Below the pieces are notes generated by a model that did not search any database, had not been told where the DNA came from, and saw only the letters and a program-made list of their open reading frames with translations. A DNA stretch of 8,564 nt, from NCBI GenBank assembly GCA_030627145.1, contig DAOUSQ010000034.1:1-8564 (forward strand), in the 5' to 3' direction. Below, piece after piece: positions 1 through 6,025 of this stretch (its first letter is position 1; each line of letters opens with the position of its first letter). Source of the DNA: Syntrophomonadaceae bacterium. GTDB lineage: Bacteria; Bacillota_B; Syntrophomonadia; Syntrophomonadales; Syntrophomonadaceae. The position numbers were made by a program, and so were the translations under genes.

Positions 1-40
1 AAGAACTGTTCCTACTTACCTTAAAATCCCTGAAATAAAA

Positions 41-115
41 TGGTACGCCCGAGAGGGATCGAACCTCCGCTCCCGGCTCCGGAGGCCGGTGCTCTATCCA
101 CTGAGCTACGGGCGC
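41..115 (-). tRNA. tRNA-Arg (anticodon CCG)
   Basis: The reverse strand folds into a full cloverleaf. The 7-bp acceptor stem is GCGCCCG/CGGGCGT, with a G-U at the first pair. The D arm is GCTC/GAGC, the anticodon stem is CCGGC/GCCGG with loop CTCCGGA, and the T arm is GGAGG/CCTCT with loop TTCGATC. The 3' CCA is encoded (41-43). The anticodon CCG (80-82) reads the arginine codon CGG. A consensus promoter sits about 30 bp upstream. No clear terminator is visible in the 40 bases after the CCA, so further tRNAs or another gene may lie beyond the left edge. Confidence 0.97.
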
Positions 116-143
116 ATATTATAATAGTTTAGATTGCATAATG

Positions 144-172
144 ATTATAACAAAATATCTTAACCGGGTCAA
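144..172 (-). promoter_or_regulatory. Promoter of tRNA-Arg
   Basis: Reading leftward there is a -35 box TTGACC (167-172), a 17-bp spacer and a perfect -10 box TATAAT (144-149). Transcription would start near 137, about 20 nt before the mature tRNA 5' end. The -35 box begins only 2 bp after the stop codon of the transporter gene. The tRNA therefore has its own strong vegetative promoter rather than depending on read-through. Confidence 0.8.
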
Positions 173-174
173 AA

Positions 175-1560
175 TCACTCCTGGGAATTAACATTAACCT
201 GGCGGTTACGGCTGGTAATCAGTGATACTATCAGGCCTGATAAAGTAATTAGAGCAGCAGTTCTGTAAACTGAACCTGTGGCTGCTCCATAGGCCTGGCT
301 GTATGACAGGAATTCCTGATTAGTACTCAATAGGAGTGAAAAAATACTTACTGATACTGCAATACCCAGGGAGAAGGATAAATTTCTAACTGTAGAAATA
401 AATCCGCCGGCATATCCAACTTTTTCTCTGGGGATAGAACCCAGTATTGAACTATTATTGGGTGAGCCAAATGCTCCCATACCAATTCCCAAGAGTAACA
501 GGCCACCGATAATTTTCGGCATGTTTATACTCTGGTCAAGGGTTGAAAAAATTAAATGAGCGCTGGTTGTTAAGACAAACGATATAGATGTCAGGCGACC
601 AGACCCAATTTTATCAGAAATATTTCCTGCCAAAGGAGCAGTGATAGCCATAGCAACCGGAGGTATTGTTAGAAAAAGGCCCGATAGGGAAGGGGGATAA
701 TGCAGCAGTCTTTCCAGATAAAATGGCATTAAGAAAAGGACAAAGGTCTGAGAGGTATAGGCTGTAAACCCCATAATATTACCATAAACAAAGTTTCTTA
801 CTTTAAACAAATCAAAATCAAGCAAAGGATAAGCAGTATTCTTTTCATAATTATAAAAAATAAAAAGTAATACCAAACTTATGACGAAGAGTGTGGTATC
901 AATACCTTTACCTAGAGAAAGGGAAGTGACGAGAATTATGGCAAAAAGAGCGAAGAGAGCTGTTCCAATCCCATCATATCCTTGGGCCTCTGTATTGACT
1001 GGTTGGGCGGGCAGGAACTTTTTCGCCAGGTAAAATCCAATTAATCCAATGGGAATGTTAATCAAAAATATTATCGGCCAGCTGAAGTTAGCAACCAGTA
1101 ATCCTCCTAACCCAGGTCCTGTCATGTTACCTATCCCGACCATACTCCCGGTTAAACCTAAAGCTTTACCACGTTCAGTGGCAGGAAAGGTATTGGATAC
1201 GATACCGATTCCTGTTGCCATCATCATACTTGCGCCAAAGGCTTGTAAAACACGGGCGCTTATCAGAAACATGAGTGATATAGCAAGACTGCAAAGAAAT
1301 GATCCCACAGTAAAGATCAAAAAACCGAATGCATATACTTTATTATTACCTATTTTGTCTCCCAGTTTACCAAAGAAAATCAAAGAAGAAGTTATTACCA
1401 GCATATAGGCAGTGACTATCCACTGTACCTCACTCATGTTTACAGACATTTCTCGGGCAATAGTGGGATTGGCAATATTTACTATGCTGCCGTCAAGCGT
1501 AGACATAAAAATACCCAGACATATAATAATTAGTACCTGCCATTTTAATTCTAACTTCAT
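175..1560 (-). CDS. MFS drug efflux transporter, DHA2 (EmrB/QacA-like, 14-TM)
   Basis: This is a 461-residue integral membrane protein of the major facilitator superfamily, DHA2 drug:H+ antiporter branch, probably exporting toxic compounds using the proton gradient. Visible signatures are motif D1 (LDGSIVNIANPT, about 23-33), motif A in the first cytoplasmic loop (GKLGDKIGNNKVYAFG, 64-79), motif B with R103 (RVLQAFGAS), the antiporter motif C (TGPGLGG, 147-153) and a late EmrB-like segment (SPNNSSILGSIP, 366-377). The hydrophobicity pattern and length suit 14 helices. I place the start at the ATG at 1560, preceded by GGGGGAAGGGG at 5-6 nt. An in-frame TTG at 1578 lies upstream of that ribosome site and is less likely. 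The gene stands alone behind its own promoter, with palindromes that suggest a repressor. The substrate cannot be read from sequence. Confidence 0.93.
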   Translation of the reverse strand: MKLELKWQVLIIICLGIFMSTLDGSIVNIANPTIAREMSVNMSEVQWIVTAYMLVITSSLIFFGKLGDKIGNNKVYAFGFLIFTVGSFLCSLAISLMFLISARVLQAFGASMMMATGIGIVSNTFPATERGKALGLTGSMVGIGNMTGPGLGGLLVANFSWPIIFLINIPIGLIGFYLAKKFLPAQPVNTEAQGYDGIGTALFALFAIILVTSLSLGKGIDTTLFVISLVLLFIFYNYEKNTAYPLLDFDLFKVRNFVYGNIMGFTAYTSQTFVLFLMPFYLERLLHYPPSLSGLFLTIPPVAMAITAPLAGNISDKIGSGRLTSISFVLTTSAHLIFSTLDQSINMPKIIGGLLLLGIGMGAFGSPNNSSILGSIPREKVGYAGGFISTVRNLSFSLGIAVSVSIFSLLLSTNQEFLSYSQAYGAATGSVYRTAALITLSGLIVSLITSRNRQVNVNSQE

Positions 1561-1652
1561 TTTTTCCCCTTCCCCCAAAAAAAAGAATAATATCCCTTAT
1601 CTAATCATATTTGATAAAGCAGCGACATATAAAAAAATATTCTTACTAGTTT

Positions 1653-1682
1653 AATATATAGGTTTTACCTATTGATACAATA
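1653..1682 (-). promoter_or_regulatory. Candidate promoter and operator of the MFS transporter
   Basis: Reading leftward, a weak -35 (TTGTAT, about 1675-1680) and a good -10 (TATATT, 1653-1658) are separated by 16 bp. The spacer carries a perfect 6-bp inverted repeat with a 3-bp gap, ATAGGT-TTT-ACCTAT (1658-1672). A second palindrome, TATTG-ATA-CAATA (1670-1682), overlaps the -35. Palindromes placed like this are typical binding sites for a dimeric repressor of a drug-efflux gene, but no regulator gene lies nearby. The leader to the ATG would be about 85 nt. The match is by eye only. Confidence 0.45.
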
Positions 1683-1712
1683 GATTATTATTCAGGGTAT
1701 AACTAAATCAAT

Positions 1713-1761
1713 AAAAAACCCCGGGTCCTTGACTCCATTATACTAAGAGCAGGTACCCGGG
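1713..1761 (-). terminator. Rho-independent terminator of spoIIP
   Basis: On the leftward transcript, CCCGGGT-A-CC pairs with GGACCCGGG (right arm 1752-1761, left arm 1720-1728 in plus coordinates) and is followed at once by six U residues (1713-1718). The stem is GC-rich in an otherwise AT-rich region. The loop is long (about 23 nt) but contains a small CTC/GAG inner pairing. It lies 24 bp beyond the spoIIP stop codon and separates spoIIP from the transporter. There is no T tract on the other side, so it acts on one strand only. Confidence 0.88.
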
Positions 1762-1784
1762 AGATTATTATTTAACGGAATTGA

Positions 1785-2729
1785 TTATTCATTGAAAACA
1801 GCAATTATTGCATCAGAAAGACAGCGGACAGCTTTTTGGGCTGCATCAAGAGACAGACTTTCTGTACCTACTTCAAATAAAAGTGCCGTAGGGTATAAAT
1901 CCTGGTTATAATTGCCTTTGCCTATGAATATTCCTCTCATCAAGCCCGGGTGTAATTCATCTGCTTTTGCTTTTATTCTTTTGGCATACTCCAGATTAGT
2001 CTGCATATTAGGGTTAGATCTGCCTATTACTATCATCACCTTGGAGGTATAAATACCATTCACGGTAGTTAGATAAGCTTCTGCGGGGGCAGAATCCCTG
2101 TGTATATCAAAAGATGCATCAGGCCTTTCTTTCAGGAGTGTTGTAAGGGTACGTCTTGACCTGTGGTAGGCGTTAATATCATGCGGGTCATGTTTTTCAG
2201 TACTGTGAGTCACACTGATTCCTTCTTTAGTCAAAGCCTGTTTTAATGCTGTACCTACCTGGAAGACATCACCTTTACCAGGTTCACTTGCTTTACCGGA
2301 AGAGGGAACGTATGATTCGTCAGTATGAGTATGATATATTACCACATGCCTGGGTTTTGCTGCCTGTGCGGGAATACTATTATTAAATAAGCTCAGTGCA
2401 GGTTCAAGCTTTTCCTCTTTAAGAGAGGTATTGTTATTCTTTATCCTGGCAACGGCGTTTGAACCCTGAACATTTATAACTACATAATGTATATTGGTTT
2501 CATCAATATATTCATCATCTTCGTAAACGGGTAATCCCGTTTCAAGGATAATTTTGCCATTCGTATCTCGAATAGTAATATAATGTATTTCATCGGAATT
2601 ATTATCATTTGGTAGTTCTAATGGTTTCTGTTGTGGTGAAGTAATTGTATTAATAATAAAGGATACTGCCATTATAAAGATTAATACACCAAAAAATACC
2701 AATATATATCTTTTGTTTATTGTTTCCAC
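1785..2729 (-). CDS. spoIIP: Stage II sporulation protein P (SpoIIP), cell-wall amidase/endopeptidase
   Basis: In the characterised family, SpoIIP is a membrane-anchored peptidoglycan hydrolase that works with SpoIID and SpoIIM in the mother cell to thin septal wall and drive engulfment of the forespore. This 314-residue protein has an N-terminal membrane anchor (about 8-28), a variable linker to about 125, then the SpoIIP domain. Its hallmark motifs are YHTHTDESY (132-140), DIHRD (208-212), NYNQDL (273-278) and EVGT (286-289). The His residues and E286 are the expected zinc-site and catalytic residues. It is shorter than B. subtilis SpoIIP, mainly in the linker. The start is GTG with AAAGGCGG 7 nt upstream. 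It lies downstream of ahcY on the same strand and is followed by a strong terminator. The usual gpr partner gene is not adjacent. The Shine-Dalgarno lies inside a long hairpin described separately. Confidence 0.96.
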   Translation of the reverse strand: METINKRYILVFFGVLIFIMAVSFIINTITSPQQKPLELPNDNNSDEIHYITIRDTNGKIILETGLPVYEDDEYIDETNIHYVVINVQGSNAVARIKNNNTSLKEEKLEPALSLFNNSIPAQAAKPRHVVIYHTHTDESYVPSSGKASEPGKGDVFQVGTALKQALTKEGISVTHSTEKHDPHDINAYHRSRRTLTTLLKERPDASFDIHRDSAPAEAYLTTVNGIYTSKVMIVIGRSNPNMQTNLEYAKRIKAKADELHPGLMRGIFIGKGNYNQDLYPTALLFEVGTESLSLDAAQKAVRCLSDAIIAVFNE

Positions 2730-2732
2730 ATC

Positions 2733-2783
2733 AAAACCGCCTTTGCATAATAACTGCTACTATTATGCGAAAAAGGTGGTTTT
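2733..2783 (-). promoter_or_regulatory. Long inverted repeat covering the spoIIP ribosome binding site
   Basis: The arms are 2733-2752 and 2761-2783, with an 8-nt loop. Nineteen of 20 positions pair, with one C-A mismatch on the leftward RNA and one 3-nt bulge (2769-2771). The spoIIP Shine-Dalgarno (AAAGGCGG, 2737-2744) lies entirely inside one arm, only 7 nt from the GTG. A transcript reading through from ahcY would therefore present spoIIP with its ribosome site buried. The hairpin is followed by only four U residues before GATGTG, so it is a poor terminator. The pairing is seen directly; the regulatory role is inferred. Confidence 0.65.
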
Positions 2784-2790
2784 ATTATAC
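2761..2790 (-). promoter_or_regulatory. Candidate sporulation-sigma promoter of spoIIP
   Basis: Leftward, GTATAA (2785-2790) and CATAATA (2761-2767) are separated by 17 bp. This fits the sigma-G type pattern gnATAw/CATnnTA. With an alternative -35 (TAATAAA, 13-bp spacer) it also fits the sigma-E pattern loosely. In B. subtilis spoIIP belongs to the mother-cell sigma-E regulon, so sigma-E is the likelier biological reader. The expected start would fall near 2755, in the loop of the inverted repeat. The resulting mRNA would lack the arm that hides the ribosome site. Confidence 0.45.
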
Positions 2791-2850
2791 AAATATATTC
2801 GGGTTATCCTGAGCAAACTATTAATAACAATCTTGTAAAAAATATATCGA

Positions 2851-4134
2851 CTAAAGATTGGTATCCCACTTTTCCAGGTAATCTTTTTGCTCATCAGTCA
2901 GTTCATCTATTTGAATACTTTCAGATCGCAGTTTAAGATAGGCCACTTTCTTATCTATTTCCTCGGGTACATTATATACATGATTTCCAAGTTTATCCCT
3001 GTTTTGAATCACATAGATTAGTGATAATGCCTGTAGGGAAAAACTTAGATCCATAACCTCAGCAGGATGACCGTCACCTGCTGCGAGGTTAACCAACCTG
3101 CCTTCAGCAAGCAAATATAGTTTACGTCCATCAGGCATAAGAAATTCTTCAATATTATTCTTTAGTAGTCTTTTAGTAACTGCCAGACCGTCAAGATCAC
3201 CTTTGCTAATTTCAACATCAAAATGACCGGCATTGGCCATTATAGCATTATCCTTCATAACTTCCATGTGTTCTTTTCTAATTACATTAATGTTGCCCGT
3301 TACTGTAATAAAGATATCACCGAATCTAGCTGCTTCTGACATGGGCATAACCTGGAATCCATCCATTATCGCTTCATTGGCTTTAATAGGGTCAATTTCA
3401 GTAATAATAACTTTTGCTCCCATACCCAGTGCCCGCATGGAAACTCCTTTTCCACACCATCCATAACCGGCTACAACAACGTTTTTTCCTGCAACTACCA
3501 GGTTAGTTGTCCGATTAATGCCATCCCATACCGATTGCCCGGTGCCGTACCTGTTATCAAAAAGATATTTCATGTAAGCATCATTGACAGCCATTACGGG
3601 GAATAGCAGAGCATTATCGTTATCCATTGCTTTAAGCCGTATTATTCCTGTGGTGGTTTCTTCACAACCACCAATAATTTTTCCTGCCTGTTCAGGTCGG
3701 TTTTTATGCAGAGTACTGAGCATATCTGCTCCATCATCAATAACTGCATCTGGCACATAATTCAGCGTCGTTTGCAAGTATTTTTCATATTCTTCCATGC
3801 TTTCACCATGAATAGCGTAAATATCTATTCCAGAATCAACCAGAGCTGCAACCACATCATCCTGGGTAGATAAAGGGTTGCTTGCGCAGGCTACAACGCT
3901 GGCTCCAGCGGCTTTTAAAGTCTGTAACAAATAACCTGTTTTGGCTTCCAGGTGAAGGCAGCAGGCTATAGTTTTATTTTGTAGAGGTTTTGTTTGTTCA
4001 AATTCATGTTTTAAAATATTTAGAACCGGCATATTATTTTTGACCCATTCAAGTTTTTTATAACCATAAGGAGCAAGGGTCCGATCTTTAATTATTGATT
4101 GCGTTGTACGTGTATCATTAGGAATAGAGTTCAT
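2851..4134 (-). CDS. ahcY: Adenosylhomocysteinase (S-adenosyl-L-homocysteine hydrolase), short archaeal/Thermotoga type
   Basis: This NAD-dependent cytosolic enzyme splits S-adenosylhomocysteine, the product of SAM-dependent methylations, into homocysteine and adenosine. The 427-residue protein shows the N-terminal substrate domain with H61 (HLEAKTG), STQDD (89-93), D133/D134 (IDDGAD) and E158/E159 in EETTTG. K189, D193 and N194 follow in [15 protein letters not shown]. The Rossmann segment is GYGWCGKG (223-230) with ITEIDP, and NAGHFDVEI carries H304. Where the long eukaryotic form has Cys in YGC, this has T198. It also lacks the C-terminal K-x-x-x-Y-R-Y tail. Both traits are normal for the short archaeal/Thermotoga subfamily. 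The ATG is preceded by a perfect AGGAGG at 6 nt. Some short-type relatives act on S-inosylhomocysteine after deamination, so the exact substrate is open. No other methyl-cycle gene is in view. Confidence 0.95.
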   Translation of the reverse strand: MNSIPNDTRTTQSIIKDRTLAPYGYKKLEWVKNNMPVLNILKHEFEQTKPLQNKTIACCLHLEAKTGYLLQTLKAAGASVVACASNPLSTQDDVVAALVDSGIDIYAIHGESMEEYEKYLQTTLNYVPDAVIDDGADMLSTLHKNRPEQAGKIIGGCEETTTGIIRLKAMDNDNALLFPVMAVNDAYMKYLFDNRYGTGQSVWDGINRTTNLVVAGKNVVVAGYGWCGKGVSMRALGMGAKVIITEIDPIKANEAIMDGFQVMPMSEAARFGDIFITVTGNINVIRKEHMEVMKDNAIMANAGHFDVEISKGDLDGLAVTKRLLKNNIEEFLMPDGRKLYLLAEGRLVNLAAGDGHPAEVMDLSFSLQALSLIYVIQNRDKLGNHVYNVPEEIDKKVAYLKLRSESIQIDELTDEQKDYLEKWDTNL

Positions 4135-4183
4135 AATTAACCTCCTTGATTTACTTAATTTATCAGCTGCATAACAAAATCAA

Positions 4184-4211
4184 ATTATAATTTAGTACAT
4201 AAGTAATTATA
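4184..4211 (-). promoter_or_regulatory. Possible promoter region of ahcY
   Basis: Two perfect TATAAT hexamers on the leftward strand (4184-4189 and 4206-4211) lie 50-75 bp before the ahcY start. Neither has a convincing -35 box at 16-18 bp. One or both probably serve as the -10. I see no hairpin set that I recognise as a SAM or SAH riboswitch in the short leader. Confidence 0.35.
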
Positions 4212-4258
4212 AGCAATAAAAACCGGCTTAGGAATAATGCGTGGATAAAAAAGGTGTA

Positions 4259-4336
4259 TCAAGCGCAGAATTTAGTATTAATAATATAATCAATAACACT
4301 TACCAATGCAATTAGAAACCCGAAATCAGAAGACAT
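4259..4336 (-). CDS. Possible small hydrophobic peptide (25 aa)
   Basis: A 25-codon reading frame starts at an ATG at 4336 and ends in TGA. It has a good ribosome site, AAAGGTGAT, about 5 nt upstream. The same core word precedes the lipid kinase start on the other strand. The peptide begins MSSDFGFLIALVSVIDYII and ends NTKFCA. It could be a single short membrane segment, although an Asp sits inside the hydrophobic run. I do not recognise it. It lies 124 bp upstream of ahcY on the same strand. It has no run of methionine or other amino acid that would mark it as an attenuation leader. Small membrane peptide, type I toxin-like peptide or chance frame are all possible. The ribosome site and the composition are the only support. 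Confidence 0.35.
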   Translation of the reverse strand: MSSDFGFLIALVSVIDYIINTKFCA

Positions 4337-4399
4337 TTTAATCACCTTTATTGATACAATATGTTAAGAATTGTTTTGAAGTTACGATCGGGGAAAAAT

Positions 4400-4416
4400 A
4401 TGTTAAAATATAACAT
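4400..4416 (+). promoter_or_regulatory. Candidate extended -10 promoter overlapped by a palindrome, upstream of the lipid kinase
   Basis: ATGTTA-AAATA-TAACAT is a perfect 6-bp inverted repeat with a 5-bp gap. It contains TGTTAAAAT (4401-4409), which reads as an extended -10 element (TGn plus TAAAAT). A third half-site ATGTTA occurs at 4361-4366. No good -35 is present at 17 bp, which is common for extended -10 promoters. The layout suggests a repressor that competes directly with RNA polymerase; no regulator is identified. Confidence 0.35.
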
Positions 4417-4492
4417 TAACGTCACTGGCTTTTTAAATCAAATAGTTGTAAAATTTTACCCATAATAATTCATTAGTAATGAAGGTGATAAG

Positions 4493-5398
4493 TTGAAAGA
4501 TAAAGTAGCATTGATTTACAATCCTGTAGCAGGTCAGGGATTGTTTAAATATAAACTTGATCATGTAGTTGGACAATTTCAAGATAGTGGATTGCAGGTA
4601 ATACCCTGGCGTATTAAAACGAATGAAGAAATCATTCAGTACTTAAAAAGAGTTAATCCTGATGAATACCACACTATTATAGCTGCAGGCGGAGATGGGA
4701 CTATTCATGGGGTAATAAATGCTATGATGAACTCTAAGTTAGAAATTCCTCTGGGGATATTTCCTGAAGGAACCTCTAATGATGTAGCAAGTTTCCTGGA
4801 AATTCCTTACGATGTTAATGAAGCCTGCAGGGTAATTACAGAAGGCAAAGCGAAATATATAGATCTGGGTTTAGTAAATGATAGATATTTTATTAATGTG
4901 GCATCGGCAGGTTTTTTAACTGAGACTGCACACGAAGTAGACCATCATTTAAAAAATGCTTTAGGAAAAGCAGCCTATTATCTAAAAGGTATAGAAGAAT
5001 TACCTAAAATAAAGCCACTAAGACTTCATTTAACGGCTGATGGACAGGCTTATGATATGGAGGTATTATTATTCGTAATTCTTAATGGAGGAAATATCGG
5101 AGGATTTCAGGGGATACTTCCATGTGAAAAAATTAGGGATGGAAAACTTAATTTTTTGGCCATTAAACCAGTTCCGGTATATCGGCTTGCCTCTCTATTG
5201 TTTAAACTGGGAAGGGGGCAGCTATTAAATCACGAAAACGTTGTTCATTATGAAGGAAAACAATTCCTTATAGATTCAGTACCTGCTATAAAAACAGATC
5301 TGGATGGAGAAAAGGGACCTGATTTTCCATGGAAAGTAAATGTATGTCCCAACGCATTACAAGTGAGAACAATTATTGGAGGGCCTGGAATTACATGA
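4493..5398 (+). CDS. YegS/Rv2252/BmrU-family lipid kinase (diacylglycerol kinase-like)
   Basis: The 301-residue soluble enzyme belongs to the DAGK catalytic-domain family, which transfers phosphate from ATP to diacylglycerol or related lipids at the membrane. In Gram-positive bacteria a member (DgkB) recycles diacylglycerol left by lipoteichoic acid synthesis. Visible motifs are the N-terminal nucleotide-binding strand YNPVAGQG (9-16), the diagnostic GGDGT (66-70), FPEGTSND (90-97, usually PLGTGND in relatives) and LDGE (270-273), which carries the conserved catalytic Asp. Length matches the family. The start is a TTG with GAAGGTGAT 5 nt upstream. The macro-domain gene follows 68 bp downstream on the same strand with no terminator between, so co-transcription is likely. 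Substrate preference (diacylglycerol or another lipid) cannot be decided from sequence. Confidence 0.92.
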   Translation: MKDKVALIYNPVAGQGLFKYKLDHVVGQFQDSGLQVIPWRIKTNEEIIQYLKRVNPDEYHTIIAAGGDGTIHGVINAMMNSKLEIPLGIFPEGTSNDVASFLEIPYDVNEACRVITEGKAKYIDLGLVNDRYFINVASAGFLTETAHEVDHHLKNALGKAAYYLKGIEELPKIKPLRLHLTADGQAYDMEVLLFVILNGGNIGGFQGILPCEKIRDGKLNFLAIKPVPVYRLASLLFKLGRGQLLNHENVVHYEGKQFLIDSVPAIKTDLDGEKGPDFPWKVNVCPNALQVRTIIGGPGIT

Positions 5399-5466
5399 AA
5401 CGAATAAATGATTTTATCCACTTGCAGTAAATTTTTCACAACTTCCGTAAAGGAGTGGAATAGAGT

Positions 5467-5997
5467 ATGAAAGTAACTGTTTCTGGTGTTGAAATTGAAA
5501 TAGTTCAGGGGAATATAGTTTCACAGTCAGATATTACCGCAATTGTTAATGCTGCTAATGCCATGCTTCGGTCCGGGGGTGGTGTTGCGGGAGCAATTCA
5601 TAATGAGGCCGGCCCAGGTCTGGAAAAAGAGAGCCGGGAACTTGCTCCTATTAAGCCTGGGGAGGCTGTAATAACAGGGGGATATAACCTTCCTAATAAA
5701 TATGTTATCCATTGTCTGGGCCCTGTTTACGGTGTAAATAATCCGGCTGAAAAATTGCTGGCCAGCTGTTACAAGAATGCTCTGAAAATTGCAGAAGAGT
5801 ACAAAATAGAATCCATTGCTTTTCCGGCTATATCTACAGGGATATTTGGTTATCCCCTTGAAGAAGCCGCACAGATTGCAATAAAAACAATAATAGAAAA
5901 GGTTTATTACTTGAATAATGTTAAAAAGATTAGACTTGTACTATATGATAGTAAGGCGCTAAATGTTCATTCCAAAGTTCTGGCGGAGTTAGCTTAA
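5467..5997 (+). CDS. Macro-domain protein, probable ADP-ribose/O-acetyl-ADP-ribose hydrolase
   Basis: The 176-residue protein is essentially one macro domain, the fold that binds ADP-ribose. Many relatives remove ADP-ribose from proteins or nucleic acids, or deacetylate O-acetyl-ADP-ribose. Hallmarks are IVNAANAML (26-34), the glycine-rich GGGVAGAIH (37-45), GEAVITGGYNLP (65-76) and the phosphate-binding AFPAISTGIFGYP (118-130). The position that carries the catalytic Asp in MacroD/YmdB enzymes (GGGVDG) is Ala41 here. The Asp of the usual GDI motif near residue 16 is Asn. Binding is therefore well supported but the hydrolytic mechanism is less certain. The ATG at 5467 follows AAAGGAGTG. It is second in a likely two-gene unit after the lipid kinase. 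Confidence 0.92.
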   Translation: MKVTVSGVEIEIVQGNIVSQSDITAIVNAANAMLRSGGGVAGAIHNEAGPGLEKESRELAPIKPGEAVITGGYNLPNKYVIHCLGPVYGVNNPAEKLLASCYKNALKIAEEYKIESIAFPAISTGIFGYPLEEAAQIAIKTIIEKVYYLNNVKKIRLVLYDSKALNVHSKVLAELA

Positions 5998-6025
5998 AAT
6001 CAGGTATACATTTTTGGCTTTTTTT
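5991..6025 (+). terminator. Weak candidate terminator after the macro-domain gene
   Basis: AGCTTAAAA (5991-5999), which overlaps the TAA stop, can pair with TTTTTGGCT (6011-6019) with one mismatch and one G-U. An 11-nt loop separates them and six more T residues follow (to 6025). The stem is AT-rich and therefore weak. The position, between two convergent genes only 26 bp apart, makes a terminator expected. The T tract reaches into the stop codon of the opposing 3D-domain gene. Confidence 0.4.

Larger units (their letters stand above)
4135..4492. other. Intergenic region between divergent ahcY and the lipid kinase
   Basis: This 358-bp AT-rich gap separates two divergent genes. From left to right it holds the ahcY ribosome site and -10-like hexamers, the possible 25-residue peptide gene, a 13-bp palindrome TATTGATACAATA (4349-4361), and the ATGTTA inverted repeat with a promoter for the lipid kinase. 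The lipid kinase ribosome site comes last. I see no tRNA, strong terminator or recognisable riboswitch in it. Confidence 0.6.

Noticed and set aside
1..40. tRNA terminator or second tRNA at the left edge
   Set aside because: The 40 bases hold no stable hairpin with a T tract and no cloverleaf; the region is too short to call anything.
1049..1654. Rightward reading frames of 119 and 80 codons
   Set aside because: They lie opposite the transporter gene, have no ribosome site, show no recognisable domain and have composition typical of antisense shadow frames.
2733..2783. The long inverted repeat read simply as the ahcY terminator
   Set aside because: On the leftward RNA only four U residues follow the stem before the spoIIP start codon, the stem has a bulge and a mismatch, and the ribosome site lies within it. 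It may cause some termination, but regulation of spoIIP translation explains its position better.
4137..4211. Possible SAH or SAM riboswitch in the ahcY leader
   Set aside because: I found no conserved core or multi-stem arrangement of either class, and the leader from the likely -10 boxes is short and AT-rich.
5414..5422. DnaA-box-like words (TTATCCACT here, similar near 4240 and 6656)
   Set aside because: Each differs by a base from the TTATCCACA consensus, they are scattered over 2.4 kb without clustering, and about this number is expected by chance in AT-rich DNA.
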